Counted from the stretch's first letter, positions 18,655 through 27,749 are shown. The stretch: DNA of 64,000 nucleotides from Pseudomonas sp. FP2309 (GCF_030687575.1 NZ_CP117439.1:5533501-5597500); one strand, 5' to 3'. Program-made: numbers and translations. Notes: generated from the sequence alone by a model not told the origin.

Positions 18655-18730
18655 TAGCTGCCAGCTTTTAGCTGCAAGCTGCAAGATTTGAGCAAAAGCG
18701 GCGTGTCGCTTGCCGCTTGTGGCGAATAGC
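18655..18730. repeat. Palindromic intergenic repeat, copy 3 of 3
   Basis: Left arm TAGCTGCAAGCTGCAAG and right arm CTTGCCGCTTGTGGC surround a variable centre that includes GCAAAAGC. It lies between pstA and pstB, so the pst transcript carries two of these elements. Confidence 0.6.
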
Positions 18731-18731
18731 T

Positions 18732-20402
18732 TTAGCTGTCCAGCGCCTTGTACTTCTCGCGCAGGTGGTTACGAATCCACACCGCCGACAGGTTAAGCGT
18801 GGCGATCACCAGCACCAGCAACAAGGCGGTGGCGTACACCAGCGGGCGTGCGGCTTCTACGTTGGGGCTCTGGAAGCCGACGTCGTAGATATGGAAGCCC
18901 AAGTGCATGATCTTCTGGTCCAGGTGCAGGTACGGGTAGTTGCCGTCCAACGGCAGCGATGGGGCCAGTTTCACCACGCCTACCAGCATCAGCGGCGCCA
19001 CTTCACCGGCGGCACGCGCCACGGCGAGGATCATGCCGGTCATCATGGCCGGGCTGGCCATCGGCAGCACGATCTTCCACAGCGTTTCCGCCTTGGTCGC
19101 GCCGAGTGCCAGGGAACCTTCACGCACGGTACGAGGAATCCGTGCCAGGCCTTCCTCGGTGGCCACGATCACCACCGGCACCGCCAGCAGCGCCAGGGTC
19201 AGCGACGCCCAGAGCAGGCCCGGGGTACCGAAGGTCGGCGCCGGCAGGGCTTCGGCGAAGAACAGGCGGTCAACCGAGCCACCCAGCACATACACGAAGA
19301 AGCCCAGGCCGAACACGCCGTACACGATGGCAGGAACACCGGCCAGGTTGTTCACGGCGATGCGGATGATGCGGGTCAGGGTGTTCTGCTTGGCGTATTC
19401 GCGCAGGTACACCGCCGCCAGTACACCGAACGGGGTCACGATCATCGCCATGATCAGGGTCATCATCACGGTGCCGAAGATGGCCGGGAAGATCCCGCCT
19501 TCGGTGTTGGCTTCCCGTGGGTCATCGCTCAAAAATTCCCAGACCTTGCTGAAGTAAAAGCCGATCTTGGTCATGGTGCCCATGGCGTTCGGCTGGTAGG
19601 CGTGCACCACCTTGCCTATGCCGATTTCCACTTCCTTGCCGTTGCCGTCACGGGCCGTCAGCGAATCGCGGTTGAACTGGGCGTGCAGGTCGGCCAGGCG
19701 CGCTTCGATGTCCTGGTAGCGGGCATTCAGTTCAGCGCGGTCAGCATCCATGTCGGCCTGGGCGGCGGCGTCGAGCTTGCCTTCCAGTTCCAGTTTGCGA
19801 CCGTGCAGGCGGATGCGTTCAAGGCCTGCGTTAATCGCGCCGATATCGGTTTTTTCCAGGCTCTTGAGCTGGGCGGCAAGCTTGTTCACGCGGTCGACGC
19901 GGGCTTGCAGCTCCGGCCACGCGGCCTCGCCTTCGGCGATGACCTTGCCATCCTGCTTGACGTTGACCAGGGTGCCGTAGAAGTTGCCCCACTCACGACG
20001 TTCGATGGTCATCAGGTGGGTCGGCTTGGTCTGGTCCTTCAACCACTCGCCCACGATCCAGGTGAAGTCGTTACCGTTCAGGTCGCGGTTGCCGACTTTG
20101 ATCAGCTCGCGGGTCATGAATTCCGGGCCTTGATCGGGCACGGGCAGGCCAGCGCTTTTGAGACGCTCGCGCGGCACTTCTTCTTTCTGCACCAATTCGC
20201 CGATGACGATATGGTTTTCCTGGCCCGGTACGTTGTAGTTGGCCTGGATCAGGTCAGCCGGCCAGAAGTGGCCCAAACCACGCACGGCAATCACGGCCAG
20301 CAAACCAATGGTCATGATGACCGCGATGGACACCGCGCCACCGCTGATCCAGACGCCTGGGGCGCCGCTCTTGAACCATCCATTCAGGGAGTTCTGTTTC
20401 AC
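18732..20402 (-). CDS. pstA: Phosphate ABC transporter permease PstA (large form)
   Basis: This is a 556-residue inner-membrane permease starting at GTG with AAAGG upstream. It is much longer than the roughly 300 residues of E. coli PstA. One membrane segment near residue 20 is followed by about 280 residues of soluble, partly coiled-coil sequence. The usual permease core of six helices follows, with the EAA loop around RTVREGSLALGATKAETLWKIV (shown only in part: EGSLALGATKAE). Large PstA/PstC pairs are known in pseudomonads. It follows pstC by 15 bases. Confidence 0.95.
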   Translation of the reverse strand: MKQNSLNGWFKSGAPGVWISGGAVSIAVIMTIGLLAVIAVRGLGHFWPADLIQANYNVPGQENHIVIGELVQKEEVPRERLKSAGLPVPDQGPEFMTRELIKVGNRDLNGNDFTWIVGEWLKDQTKPTHLMTIERREWGNFYGTLVNVKQDGKVIAEGEAAWPELQARVDRVNKLAAQLKSLEKTDIGAINAGLERIRLHGRKLELEGKLDAAAQADMDADRAELNARYQDIEARLADLHAQFNRDSLTARDGNGKEVEIGIGKVVHAYQPNAMGTMTKIGFYFSKVWEFLSDDPREANTEGGIFPAIFGTVMMTLIMAMIVTPFGVLAAVYLREYAKQNTLTRIIRIAVNNLAGVPAIVYGVFGLGFFVYVLGGSVDRLFFAEALPAPTFGTPGLLWASLTLALLAVPVVIVATEEGLARIPRTVREGSLALGATKAETLWKIVLPMASPAMMTGMILAVARAAGEVAPLMLVGVVKLAPSLPLDGNYPYLHLDQKIMHLGFHIYDVGFQSPNVEAARPLVYATALLLVLVIATLNLSAVWIRNHLREKYKALDS

Positions 20403-20417
20403 AGACTTCTACCTTTC

Positions 20418-22703
20418 TTAAAGCGACGAGTATTTCTTGCGCAGACGCTGACGGATCAGCTCGGCGAGGGTGTTCATGATGAAGGTGAACAGCAGCAGTA
20501 CCAGTGCCGAGAGGAACAGCACGCGGTAGTGACTGCCGCCCACTTCCGACTCGGGCATTTCCACTGCGACGTTGGCCGCCAGGGTGCGCAGGCCTTCGAA
20601 CAGGTTCATCTCCATCACCGGCGTGTTACCGGTGGCCATCAGCACGATCATGGTCTCGCCCACTGCGCGGCCCATGCCGATCATCAGGGCGGAGAAGATG
20701 CCCGGGCTGGCGGTCAGGATCACCACGCGAGTCATGGTCTGCCAAGGCGTGGCGCCCAGAGCCAGGGAGCCCAGGGTCAGGCCGCGCGGCACGCTGAACA
20801 CGGCGTCTTCGGCGATGGAGTAGATGTTCGGGATCACCGCGAACCCCATGGCCAGCCCGACCACCAGGGCGTTGCGCTGGTCGTAGGTGATGCCCAAGTC
20901 GTGGGAGATCCACATGCGCATATCACCGCCGAAGAACCAGGTTTCCAGGTACGGGCTCATGTACAGCGAGAGCCAGCCCACAAACAGGATCACCGGGATC
21001 AGCATCGCGCTTTCCCAACCATCAGGAACGCGCAGGCGCAGGGATTCAGGCAGGCGGCTGAAGGCAAAGCCGGCGACCAGGATGCCGATCGGCAACAGCA
21101 TCAGCAGGCTGAAGATCCCCGGCAGATGCCCCTCTACATAGGGCGCCAGGAACAAACCGGCGAAGAAGCCGAGGATCACCGTCGGCATCGCTTCCATCAG
21201 TTCGATCACCGGCTTGACCTTGCGGCGCAGGCTCGGCGCCATGAAGTAAGCGGTATAGATCGCAGCGGCCACCGCCAGCGGCGCGGCCAGCAGCATGGCG
21301 TAGAACGCCGCCTTCAACGTACCGAAGGTCAGCGGAGCCAGGCTCATTTTAGGTTCGAAGTCGGTGTTGGCTGCGGTCGATTGCCAGACGTATTTAGGCT
21401 CGTCGTAGTTTTCGTACCAGACCTTGCTCCACAACGCGCTCCACGACACTTCAGGGTGCGGATTGTCGAGCAGCAACGGTTGCAGCTTGCCGCCAGCTTC
21501 CACGATCACGCGGTTAGCCCGTGGTGACAGACCAAACACACCTTGACCGTCGACGACCGGGTCCACCAGCAGCGTGCGGTGGGCGGTGCTGTGGAACACG
21601 CCGAACTGGCCGGATGCATCGAGGGCGGTGAAGCCCTTGCGGCGCTCTTCAGCGGTGATTTCGACGATAGGCGATGTGCCCATCTGGAAGGTGCGGATCT
21701 GTTTGAAGCGCTGCTCGCCATCCGGGTCGCGGGCCATGAACCATTGGGCAAGGCCGCCTTTGGAGTTACCAACGATCAGCGAAATACCACCGACCAACTG
21801 GGTGCTGGCGGTGATCTCGGCGTTGCCATCTTCCAACAATTTGTATCGCCCGTTGAGGCTCTTGTCGCGCAGGCTGAACACATCGGCCAGGGCTCGGCCG
21901 TTGATCACATACAGCCATTGCTGGCGCGGATCGATGAAGATCGCCTTTACGGGCTCGGTCATTTGCGGCAGCTCGACACGCTTCTGCTCGCTGGTGACTT
22001 CACCGGTCATCATGTTTTCTTCGCGGCTCAGGGTCAGCACGTTCAAGTACGAACCGGCCGAACCGGCTATCACCAGGGAAGTGTCGGTGGCATTGAGGGC
22101 GACGTGCTCCAACGGACGACCGGCCTCATCCAGCACGATTGGCGTTTCGCCATAAGGGTATTCGATCGCCGGGCTGATGGTCTTTTTGCCGTCCGGGTAG
22201 GACACCTTATAGGTGTGGCGGAACACCAGAGACTGACCATTGGATAAACCGAGGATGACCAACGGGCTGCCCGGCTGGTCTTCACCGATGGACGCCACGC
22301 TGGCACCGGCCGGAAGCGGCAGGTCGACGCGCTTGAGTTCGGCACCGGTGTCGACCTCAAAGAACAGCGCCTGGCCCTTGTCGGAAACCCGCATGGCGAC
22401 CTGGTTCTGCTCTTCGAGGGAGATCAACAGCGGTTTGCCTGAATCCTGGATCCAGGCCGGGGTCAGCGCCTCTTCTTTTGTCAGCGAGGCACCCTGGAAC
22501 AGCGGCGCGACCACGTAGGCCAGAAAGAAAAAGATCAGGGTGATAGCGCCGAGGACAGCGAGGCCGCCCACCAGCACGTACCAACGGGTCAGGCGGTCCT
22601 TGAGCGCGCGAATGCGGCGCTTGCGTTGCAGCTCAGGCGTATTGAAATCAATGCGCTTGGGAGGAGAAGTCGTCGTCATGGGGGAATTGGCCAGATCATT
22701 CAT
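20418..22703 (-). CDS. pstC: Phosphate ABC transporter permease PstC (large form)
   Basis: This is a 761-residue permease, over twice the E. coli length. One membrane segment lies at about 38-60. A periplasmic insert of roughly 380 residues, rich in beta-strand and propeller-like (VILGLSNGQSLVFRH and similar), follows. The permease core of about six helices carries the EAA loop (GLTLGSLALGATPWQT) near the end. The start is ambiguous. GTG 22709 and ATG 22703 lie only 17-23 bases after a Pho box, and a third candidate is ATG 22679. None has a strong ribosome site. I use 22703. Confidence 0.93.
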   Translation of the reverse strand: MNDLANSPMTTTSPPKRIDFNTPELQRKRRIRALKDRLTRWYVLVGGLAVLGAITLIFFFLAYVVAPLFQGASLTKEEALTPAWIQDSGKPLLISLEEQNQVAMRVSDKGQALFFEVDTGAELKRVDLPLPAGASVASIGEDQPGSPLVILGLSNGQSLVFRHTYKVSYPDGKKTISPAIEYPYGETPIVLDEAGRPLEHVALNATDTSLVIAGSAGSYLNVLTLSREENMMTGEVTSEQKRVELPQMTEPVKAIFIDPRQQWLYVINGRALADVFSLRDKSLNGRYKLLEDGNAEITASTQLVGGISLIVGNSKGGLAQWFMARDPDGEQRFKQIRTFQMGTSPIVEITAEERRKGFTALDASGQFGVFHSTAHRTLLVDPVVDGQGVFGLSPRANRVIVEAGGKLQPLLLDNPHPEVSWSALWSKVWYENYDEPKYVWQSTAANTDFEPKMSLAPLTFGTLKAAFYAMLLAAPLAVAAAIYTAYFMAPSLRRKVKPVIELMEAMPTVILGFFAGLFLAPYVEGHLPGIFSLLMLLPIGILVAGFAFSRLPESLRLRVPDGWESAMLIPVILFVGWLSLYMSPYLETWFFGGDMRMWISHDLGITYDQRNALVVGLAMGFAVIPNIYSIAEDAVFSVPRGLTLGSLALGATPWQTMTRVVILTASPGIFSALMIGMGRAVGETMIVLMATGNTPVMEMNLFEGLRTLAANVAVEMPESEVGGSHYRVLFLSALVLLLFTFIMNTLAELIRQRLRKKYSSL

Positions 22704-22725
22704 GCGCACACCCTAGCGATCCTGT

Positions 22726-22743
22726 ATGACAGAAAGATGACAA
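22726..22743 (-). promoter_or_regulatory. Pho box of pstC
   Basis: On the minus strand TTGTCAT-CTTT-CTGTCAT matches the consensus at 13 of 14 half-site bases. It gives pstCAB-phoU its own PhoB-dependent promoter behind pstS. Its edge is only 22 bases from the ATG at 22703. Confidence 0.88.
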
Positions 22744-22792
22744 TGCAGTGACGCAAGAAATCCGCCGCGTAGCAGAGCTGGCAGCGGACTGA

Positions 22793-22830
22793 AAATTAGG
22801 AGGCGGGGTCCAGGTCCTGCAGACCCCGCC
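22793..22830 (-). terminator. Terminator between pstS and pstC
   Basis: A perfect nine-base stem GGCGGGGTC/GACCCCGCC (22802-22810 and 22822-22830) is followed on the minus strand by CTCCTAATTTT. A second perfect eight-base stem CCTTGAGC/GCTCAAGG lies just upstream at 22835-22865. Together they should end most pstS transcripts, which fits the higher demand for the binding protein. Confidence 0.75.
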
Positions 22831-22881
22831 CGGGCCTTGAGCTCACGCAGATAGCGGGCTCAAGGCGTTTTTACAGGTGGC

Positions 22882-23871
22882 TTACTTGCCGCCTTCTTTC
22901 AAACCCAGGTCAGCCAGGGCCTTGGCGGCCACTTTGGCTGGCAGTGGGATGTAGCCGTCTTTCACTACAACTTCCTGGCCCTGTTTGGACAGCACCAGTT
23001 TCACGAACTCAGCTTCCAGCGGAGCCAGAGGCTTGTTCGGAGCTTTGTTGACATAAACGTAGAGGAAACGCGACAGCGGGTATTTGCCGTTCAGGGCGTT
23101 TTCTTCGCTGTCTTCGATGAAGTCAGTGCTGCCTTTTTTGGCCAGGGCCACGGTCTTCACGCTTGCAGTCTTGTAGCCGATGCCCGAGTAACCGATGCCG
23201 TTCAGCGAGGAGCTGATCGACTGCACGACCGAAGCCGAGCCTGGTTGTTCGTTGACGTTAGGCTTGTAGTCGCCTTTACACAGGGCCTCTTCCTTGAAGT
23301 AGCCGTAAGTGCCGGATACCGAGTTACGACCGAACAGTTGCACCGGCTTGTTGGCCAGGTCACCGGTCACGCCCAGATCACCCCAGGTTTTCACGTCAGC
23401 TTTGCCACCGCACAGACGAGTCGAGGAGAAGATCGCGTCGACTTGTTCCATGGTCAGGTGCTGGATCGGGTTGTCTTTGTGCACGAATACGGCCAGGGCA
23501 TCCACGGCAACCGGGATAGCGGTTGGCTTGTAGCCGTACTTCTGCTCGAAGGCAGCCAGTTCGGTGTCCTTCATCTTGCGGCTCATCGGGCCCAGGTTAG
23601 AGGTGCCTTCAGTCAACGCAGGAGGCGCAGTGGCGGAGCCGGCGGCTTGAATCTGGATGTTGACGTTCGGGTATTCCTTTTTGTAACCCTCAGCCCACAG
23701 GGTCATCAGGTTCGCCAGGGTATCGGAACCGACGCTGGACAGGTTGCCCGACACACCAGTGGTCTTAACGTAAGCCGGGATTGCCGGGTCAACACCAGCG
23801 GCCACCGCGTTGGCAGTCGCAACGCCAGCAGCGACAAAAGTCATTGCCGCCATCAAACGCTTCAGTTTCAT
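22882..23871 (-). CDS. pstS: Periplasmic phosphate-binding protein PstS
   Basis: This 329-residue protein captures phosphate for the Pst transporter. A signal peptide ends near residue 24 ([11 protein letters not shown]). Phosphate-binding segments are visible: [11 protein letters not shown] near 40, the GSATAPPAL region near 77, and [10 protein letters not shown] near 178. Length and lack of a lipobox fit the soluble pseudomonad type. Tandem Pho boxes lie 68 bases before the start, and a double hairpin separates it from pstC. Confidence 0.96.
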   Translation of the reverse strand: MKLKRLMAAMTFVAAGVATANAVAAGVDPAIPAYVKTTGVSGNLSSVGSDTLANLMTLWAEGYKKEYPNVNIQIQAAGSATAPPALTEGTSNLGPMSRKMKDTELAAFEQKYGYKPTAIPVAVDALAVFVHKDNPIQHLTMEQVDAIFSSTRLCGGKADVKTWGDLGVTGDLANKPVQLFGRNSVSGTYGYFKEEALCKGDYKPNVNEQPGSASVVQSISSSLNGIGYSGIGYKTASVKTVALAKKGSTDFIEDSEENALNGKYPLSRFLYVYVNKAPNKPLAPLEAEFVKLVLSKQGQEVVVKDGYIPLPAKVAAKALADLGLKEGGK

Positions 23872-23938
23872 GCCTTACTCCTAGCAGATAGGGATAGTTG
23901 GATCGGGGCCAAGTATCAGTAGGCCGTGTGAACACTCT

Positions 23939-23967
23939 ATGTCTGGAATATGACAATTAGATGAAAG
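23939..23967 (-). promoter_or_regulatory. Tandem Pho boxes of pstS
   Basis: On the minus strand three seven-base units occur at exact 11-base period: CTTTCAT-CTAA-TTGTCAT-ATTC-CAGACAT. Units match the CTGTCAT consensus at 6, 6 and 5 of 7 positions. This is the expected arrangement for a strong PhoB promoter. Confidence 0.85.
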
Positions 23968-24081
23968 GCCAGCATTGAGAGAGAACGCAGGCGGAGGGGA
24001 AAGAGGGTAGGAATACGGGGGTAATACGCAGGTAGCGCGGTAATTCAGAAACACACGGTAATCATTGAATAAGCAACATGT

Positions 24082-24112
24082 TTGTGGCGAAGGCGCATGG
24101 CCCTCGCCACAA
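24082..24112. repeat. REP-type hairpin, probable end of the MFS gene transcript
   Basis: TTGTGGCGA at 24082-24090 and TCGCCACAA at 24104-24112 are perfect inverted repeats, with AGGC/GGCC inside. The sequence resembles REP heads at 10790 and 15794. It lies 16 bases beyond the MFS stop and may act as its terminator, though it lacks a T tract. Confidence 0.6.
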
Positions 24113-24127
24113 CGGATCAGGCGGTTT

Positions 24128-25417
24128 TTAGCGCCCGCGCTTCCACAGGTACCCGCCCACTACCATCCCCATCACACACAGGGCAGCCACGTAGTAAGCC
24201 GGGCCCATCGCGCTTTCCTTCATCAGCAGCGACACCGCCAGCGGCGTCAGCCCGCCGAACACGGCGTAGGCCACGTTGTAGGAGAACGACAAGCCGCTGA
24301 AACGCACCACCGGCGGGAAGGCCTTGACCATCACGTACGGGACCACGCCGATGGTGCCGACAAACAGGCCGGTCAACGCGTACAGCGGGAACAACCAGTC
24401 CGGGTGCGCCAGCAGGCTGTGATAGAGCGTCCAGGAGGTGGCCAGCAACAGGGCGCAACCGGCCATGAGCACGCGACCGGCACCGAAGCGGTCGGCCAGG
24501 GCACCGGAGGCGATGCAGCCCAGACTCAGGGTGACGATGGCCAGGCTGTTGGCTTGCAGCGCAATGGTGGGGCTGAAGTGGTAGACGGTTTGCAGCACGG
24601 TTGGGGTCATCAGGATGACCACCACCACGCCGGCCGACAGCAGCCAGGTCAGCAGCATCGACAGCACGATGGCGCCACGGTGGTCACGCAATACCGCGCG
24701 CAGGGGCAGCTCGGCGGCCAGGGTCTTGCGTTGCTGCATTTCAGCGAAGATCGGCGTTTCATGCAGCCAGCGACGCAGGTACACCGACAACAGGCCAAAC
24801 ACACCGCCGAGCAGGAACGGGATCCGCCAGGCGTAATCCGAGACCTGCTCCGGGCTATAAAGTGTATTGATCGCGGTGGCCACCAACGAACCCAGCAGGA
24901 TACCGGCGGTGAGGCCACTGGTCAGGGTGCCGCAGGCATAGCCGATATGGCGCGGTGGTACGTGCTCGGAGACAAACACCCAGGCGCCGGGTACTTCGCC
25001 GCCAATCGCCGCGCCCTGGATGACGCGCATCAACAGCAGCAGGATCGGCGCCCACAGGCCGATCTGCGCATAAGTTGGCAGCAGGCCCATGATCAGGGTC
25101 GGCACGGCCATCATGAAGATGCTCAGGGTGAACATCTTCTTGCGACCCAGCAGGTCACCGAAGTGCGCCATGATGATGCCGCCCAGGGGCCGCGCCAGGT
25201 AGCCCGCGGCGAAGATGCCGAAGGTCTGCATCATGCGCAGCCATTCGGGCATGTCGGCAGGGAAGAACAGTTTTCCGACCACGGTGGCGAAAAACACGAA
25301 AATGATGAAATCATAAAATTCCAGCGCCCCGCCCAAGGCAGACAGCGACAGGGTTTTGTAGTCGTTGCGGGTCAGCGGGCGCGAAGATTGCGCGCTGCTT
25401 GCGGGCACGGAGGACAT
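24128..25417 (-). CDS. MFS transporter, metabolite:H+ symporter type
   Basis: This is a 429-residue inner-membrane protein with twelve predicted helices. The start at 25417 (MSSVPASS) replaces a longer frame with a non-membrane leader. Features of the MHS subfamily (citrate, dicarboxylate, betaine and related symporters) include LGGALEFYDFIIF in helix 1, RPLGGIIMAHFGDLLGRKK in the helix 2-3 loop, and GGEVPGAWVFVSEHVP in helix 5. It corresponds to PA5370. The substrate cannot be told from sequence. A 409-base gap separates it from the divergent thioesterase gene. Confidence 0.87.
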   Translation of the reverse strand: MSSVPASSAQSSRPLTRNDYKTLSLSALGGALEFYDFIIFVFFATVVGKLFFPADMPEWLRMMQTFGIFAAGYLARPLGGIIMAHFGDLLGRKKMFTLSIFMMAVPTLIMGLLPTYAQIGLWAPILLLLMRVIQGAAIGGEVPGAWVFVSEHVPPRHIGYACGTLTSGLTAGILLGSLVATAINTLYSPEQVSDYAWRIPFLLGGVFGLLSVYLRRWLHETPIFAEMQQRKTLAAELPLRAVLRDHRGAIVLSMLLTWLLSAGVVVVILMTPTVLQTVYHFSPTIALQANSLAIVTLSLGCIASGALADRFGAGRVLMAGCALLLATSWTLYHSLLAHPDWLFPLYALTGLFVGTIGVVPYVMVKAFPPVVRFSGLSFSYNVAYAVFGGLTPLAVSLLMKESAMGPAYYVAALCVMGMVVGGYLWKRGR

Positions 25418-25607
25418 GGCAAGGCTTCTCTTATAGTAATCATGTAATAAGGACGGCACGCCCGGGACTGGCGGCGGGCTTGGCAAGATAGCAAATCGCT
25501 TGTAAAAGCACAGCGCCAAGCGAACAGTTGCTTGCAAAAGCCCCGATACAGCGTCTATTTACCGACCAAATGAACCTTGGAAGGTCGTCGTGACGCCAGG
25601 GTCCCGA

Positions 25608-25710
25608 TATACTCGGCCCTTGCACGCGCAAGACCCGCAGTCTTGAGGGGCTGCTGTGCCAAACCGTCGTTGGGTGGCCATCCAGCCGATTTGGCAGAGT
25701 TTCCCTTTTA
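25608..25710 (+). ncRNA. Structured intergenic segment, possible small RNA or leader
   Basis: The 25418-25826 gap holds no gene I can support. Within it a TATACT box (25608-25613) precedes consecutive hairpins: CTTGC/GCAAG (25619-25632), AAGAC/GTCTT (25630-25644, overlapping the first), and a long imperfect stem closed by TGCCAAA/TTTGGCA (25657-25696). A T-rich tract follows at 25697-25709. No good -35 is seen. It could be a small RNA or part of the thioesterase leader. Confidence 0.25.
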
Positions 25711-25826
25711 GCACGCCTTAAGAGAAACGCATCGAGCGGTGTACGTTGGTGCTGAAACGTTTTTCCCTGAGACGGCTATCCACTTGAAATACCCATGAAG
25801 CGTTACGGGTCAGAGGCACCCCCGGC

Positions 25827-26231
25827 ATGATCGAACTCGAACAAGAAGATCCTATCCCGCAAGGCGATCTCGCCCTGCAAATCACCGCGCTCCCGCGTGA
25901 AACCAACGGTTTTGGCGATATCTTCGGCGGCTGGCTGGTAGCGCAGATGGACCTGGCCGGTACCGCGATGGCCAGCAAAGTCGCTGGCGGCCGTGTCGCC
26001 ACCGTGGCGATTGATCGCATGGCGTTCCTGGTGCCGGTTGCGGTGGGGGCGCAGTTGTCCTTTTATACCCAGGCCCTGGAAATCGGCCGCAGCTCGATCC
26101 AGATGATGGTCGAGGTGTGGAGTGACGACCCGCTGTCCAGCGAATGGCGCAAGGTGACCGAGGCGGTCTTTGTCTTCGTCGCCATCGATGGCAGCGGCCG
26201 CACGCGTTCGGTACCGTCGCGCGCGCGTTAA
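25827..26231 (+). CDS. Acyl-CoA thioesterase, YciA type
   Basis: This is a 134-residue single hotdog-domain protein. The segment NGFGDIFGGWLVAQMDLAGTAMA carries the catalytic Asp helix (GDIFGGWLVAQMD), and VATVAIDRMAFLVPV is the conserved second strand. Enzymes of this type hydrolyse a broad range of acyl-CoAs in the cytoplasm to release CoA and free acid. It stands alone, followed by the mutarotase gene after 57 bases. Confidence 0.9.
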   Translation: MIELEQEDPIPQGDLALQITALPRETNGFGDIFGGWLVAQMDLAGTAMASKVAGGRVATVAIDRMAFLVPVAVGAQLSFYTQALEIGRSSIQMMVEVWSDDPLSSEWRKVTEAVFVFVAIDGSGRTRSVPSRAR

Positions 26232-26288
26232 ACCTCGCGGGGTTTTGACGGTCAATTGCCCCATTGCCTGCCATCAAGAGTGCTGTGT

Positions 26289-27188
26289 ATGCCTACGCCC
26301 CACGTGGAAACCGTGAAAATCGACGAGCTGGACTGCTGGCGCTTCCGCCACAACGGCGCCGAACTGATGGTCGCCAGACAAGGTGCGCATATCTTCAGTT
26401 ACCAGCGCGAGGGCGAACAGCCGCTGATCTGGCCGAACCCTGAGGCGGTCTTCAAGCGCGGCAAGGGCATCCGCACCGGCGTACCCGTATGCTGGCCGTG
26501 GTTTGGCGTGTTCGACCGCAACCCGCAGAGCGTCAAGGCAATGCGCCAGAGCGATCAGCCAGCCGGCGCCCACGGTTTTGCGCGCACCGCGCTGTGGGAA
26601 TTGGCCGGAACCGCGCTTGAAGGCCAAACGCTGCGTGTCGACCTGACGCTGCCGATGCCCGCAGACGGCTTTCCCGGCTGGCCCCATCAGGTCGACCTGA
26701 CCCTCAGCCTGCTACTGGACGAGCACCTGCATATCCGCCTGACCAGCCACAACCGCGATACCCATGCCGTCACCCTCAGCCAGGCGCTGCATACCTATTT
26801 TGCCGTGAGCGATGTACGCAACGTGCAGGTCGAAGGCCTGGACGGCGCGGCGTATGTCGATACCGCCGATGGCTGGAGCGAAAAGACGCAAGCGGGCCTG
26901 CTGCACTTCACGGCCGAGACCGACCGTATCTACCTCGATACGCCCGCTCAGTTGAACATCGTCGATAACGACTGGCAGCGCGGCATCCGGCTCATCAGCC
27001 AAGGCTCCAAATCGACCGTGATCTGGAACCCTTGGACCGAACGCGCCAAGGCCTTCGATGACATGGCCGACGATGGTTGGCAGGGCATGTTGTGTATCGA
27101 AACGGCGAATGTACTGGATGATGTAGTGACATTGGTGCCCGGTGAAAGCCACACCCTGGGTGTGACCATTACCAGTACGACTGTGTAA
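26289..27188 (+). CDS. D-hexose-6-phosphate mutarotase (YeaD type)
   Basis: The protein is 299 residues from the ATG at 26289; the earlier frame start at 26256 is rejected because homologues begin near MPTPHVETVKI. It is an aldose-1-epimerase-fold protein that interconverts anomers of glucose-6-phosphate and similar sugars. Family segments are visible: GVPVCWPWFGVF, AHGFARTALWEL, and the catalytic His/Glu neighbourhoods SQALHTYFAVSD and SKSTVIWNPW. No other sugar genes adjoin it. Confidence 0.88.
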   Translation: MPTPHVETVKIDELDCWRFRHNGAELMVARQGAHIFSYQREGEQPLIWPNPEAVFKRGKGIRTGVPVCWPWFGVFDRNPQSVKAMRQSDQPAGAHGFARTALWELAGTALEGQTLRVDLTLPMPADGFPGWPHQVDLTLSLLLDEHLHIRLTSHNRDTHAVTLSQALHTYFAVSDVRNVQVEGLDGAAYVDTADGWSEKTQAGLLHFTAETDRIYLDTPAQLNIVDNDWQRGIRLISQGSKSTVIWNPWTERAKAFDDMADDGWQGMLCIETANVLDDVVTLVPGESHTLGVTITSTTV

Positions 27189-27212
27189 ACCCAAGCGAAA
27201 GGTGGAGGAGGC

Positions 27213-27749
27213 TTAGAGATCCGACTCCTTCACCACCCGCACCTTCCCTGCATCGAGCGCATACGCCGCATCCGCCAGATCGTTGTTCACCTTTTCCACC
27301 TTCAAGGTGCCGGTGACCCACAGCGGCGTATAGATATCATCGAGCTTCAAGCCCTTGGGATAACGCACCAGCACCAACTGGTTAGGCGGCGGTGGTGGCA
27401 CGTGGATGCATGCGCCGGGGTACGGCACCAGGAAGAACAAGGTGCTGCGGCCCTTGGCGTCGGTTTCCAGCGGTACGGGGTAACCACCGATGCGGATGTT
27501 TTTGCCGTTCATCGCGGCCACGGTCTTGGTCGAATACATCACCGCCGGCAAGCCTTTGCTCTGCTTCAAACCACCCTTGTCGGTAAAGGTGCCTTGGGCT
27601 TCCGGGGAGTTGTGGTCGATCTCGGGCATGGCCTCGAGGGCTTTTTGGTCCGACAGCGGCATCAGGTCGAGCCAGTCGGTTTCCGGCAATTCACCGGCGT
27701 GCGCCAGGCCAGAGCCCAGCAGGAGGAGAGTCAACAGAAGACGGCGCAT
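27213..27749 (-). CDS. Exported DUF3299 protein
   Basis: This is a 178-residue protein with a signal peptide (MRRLLLTLLLLGSGLAHA). The start at 27749 is chosen because the in-frame TTG at 27770 adds a non-signal leader. The mature part fits DUF3299: it includes IRIGGYPVPLE, FFLVPYPGACIHVPPPPPN and PLWVTGTLKVE. The family is periplasmic and of unknown function, and its members often accompany MacB-like transport systems, which are absent here. Confidence 0.85.
   Translation of the reverse strand: MRRLLLTLLLLGSGLAHAGELPETDWLDLMPLSDQKALEAMPEIDHNSPEAQGTFTDKGGLKQSKGLPAVMYSTKTVAAMNGKNIRIGGYPVPLETDAKGRSTLFFLVPYPGACIHVPPPPPNQLVLVRYPKGLKLDDIYTPLWVTGTLKVEKVNNDLADAAYALDAGKVRVVKESDL

Noticed and set aside
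18717..21527. 936-codon open frame on the plus strand
   Set aside because: It runs antisense across pstA and the 3' part of pstC, is extremely rich in Gln, His, Arg and Gly, and shows no domain. It is a high-GC shadow frame.
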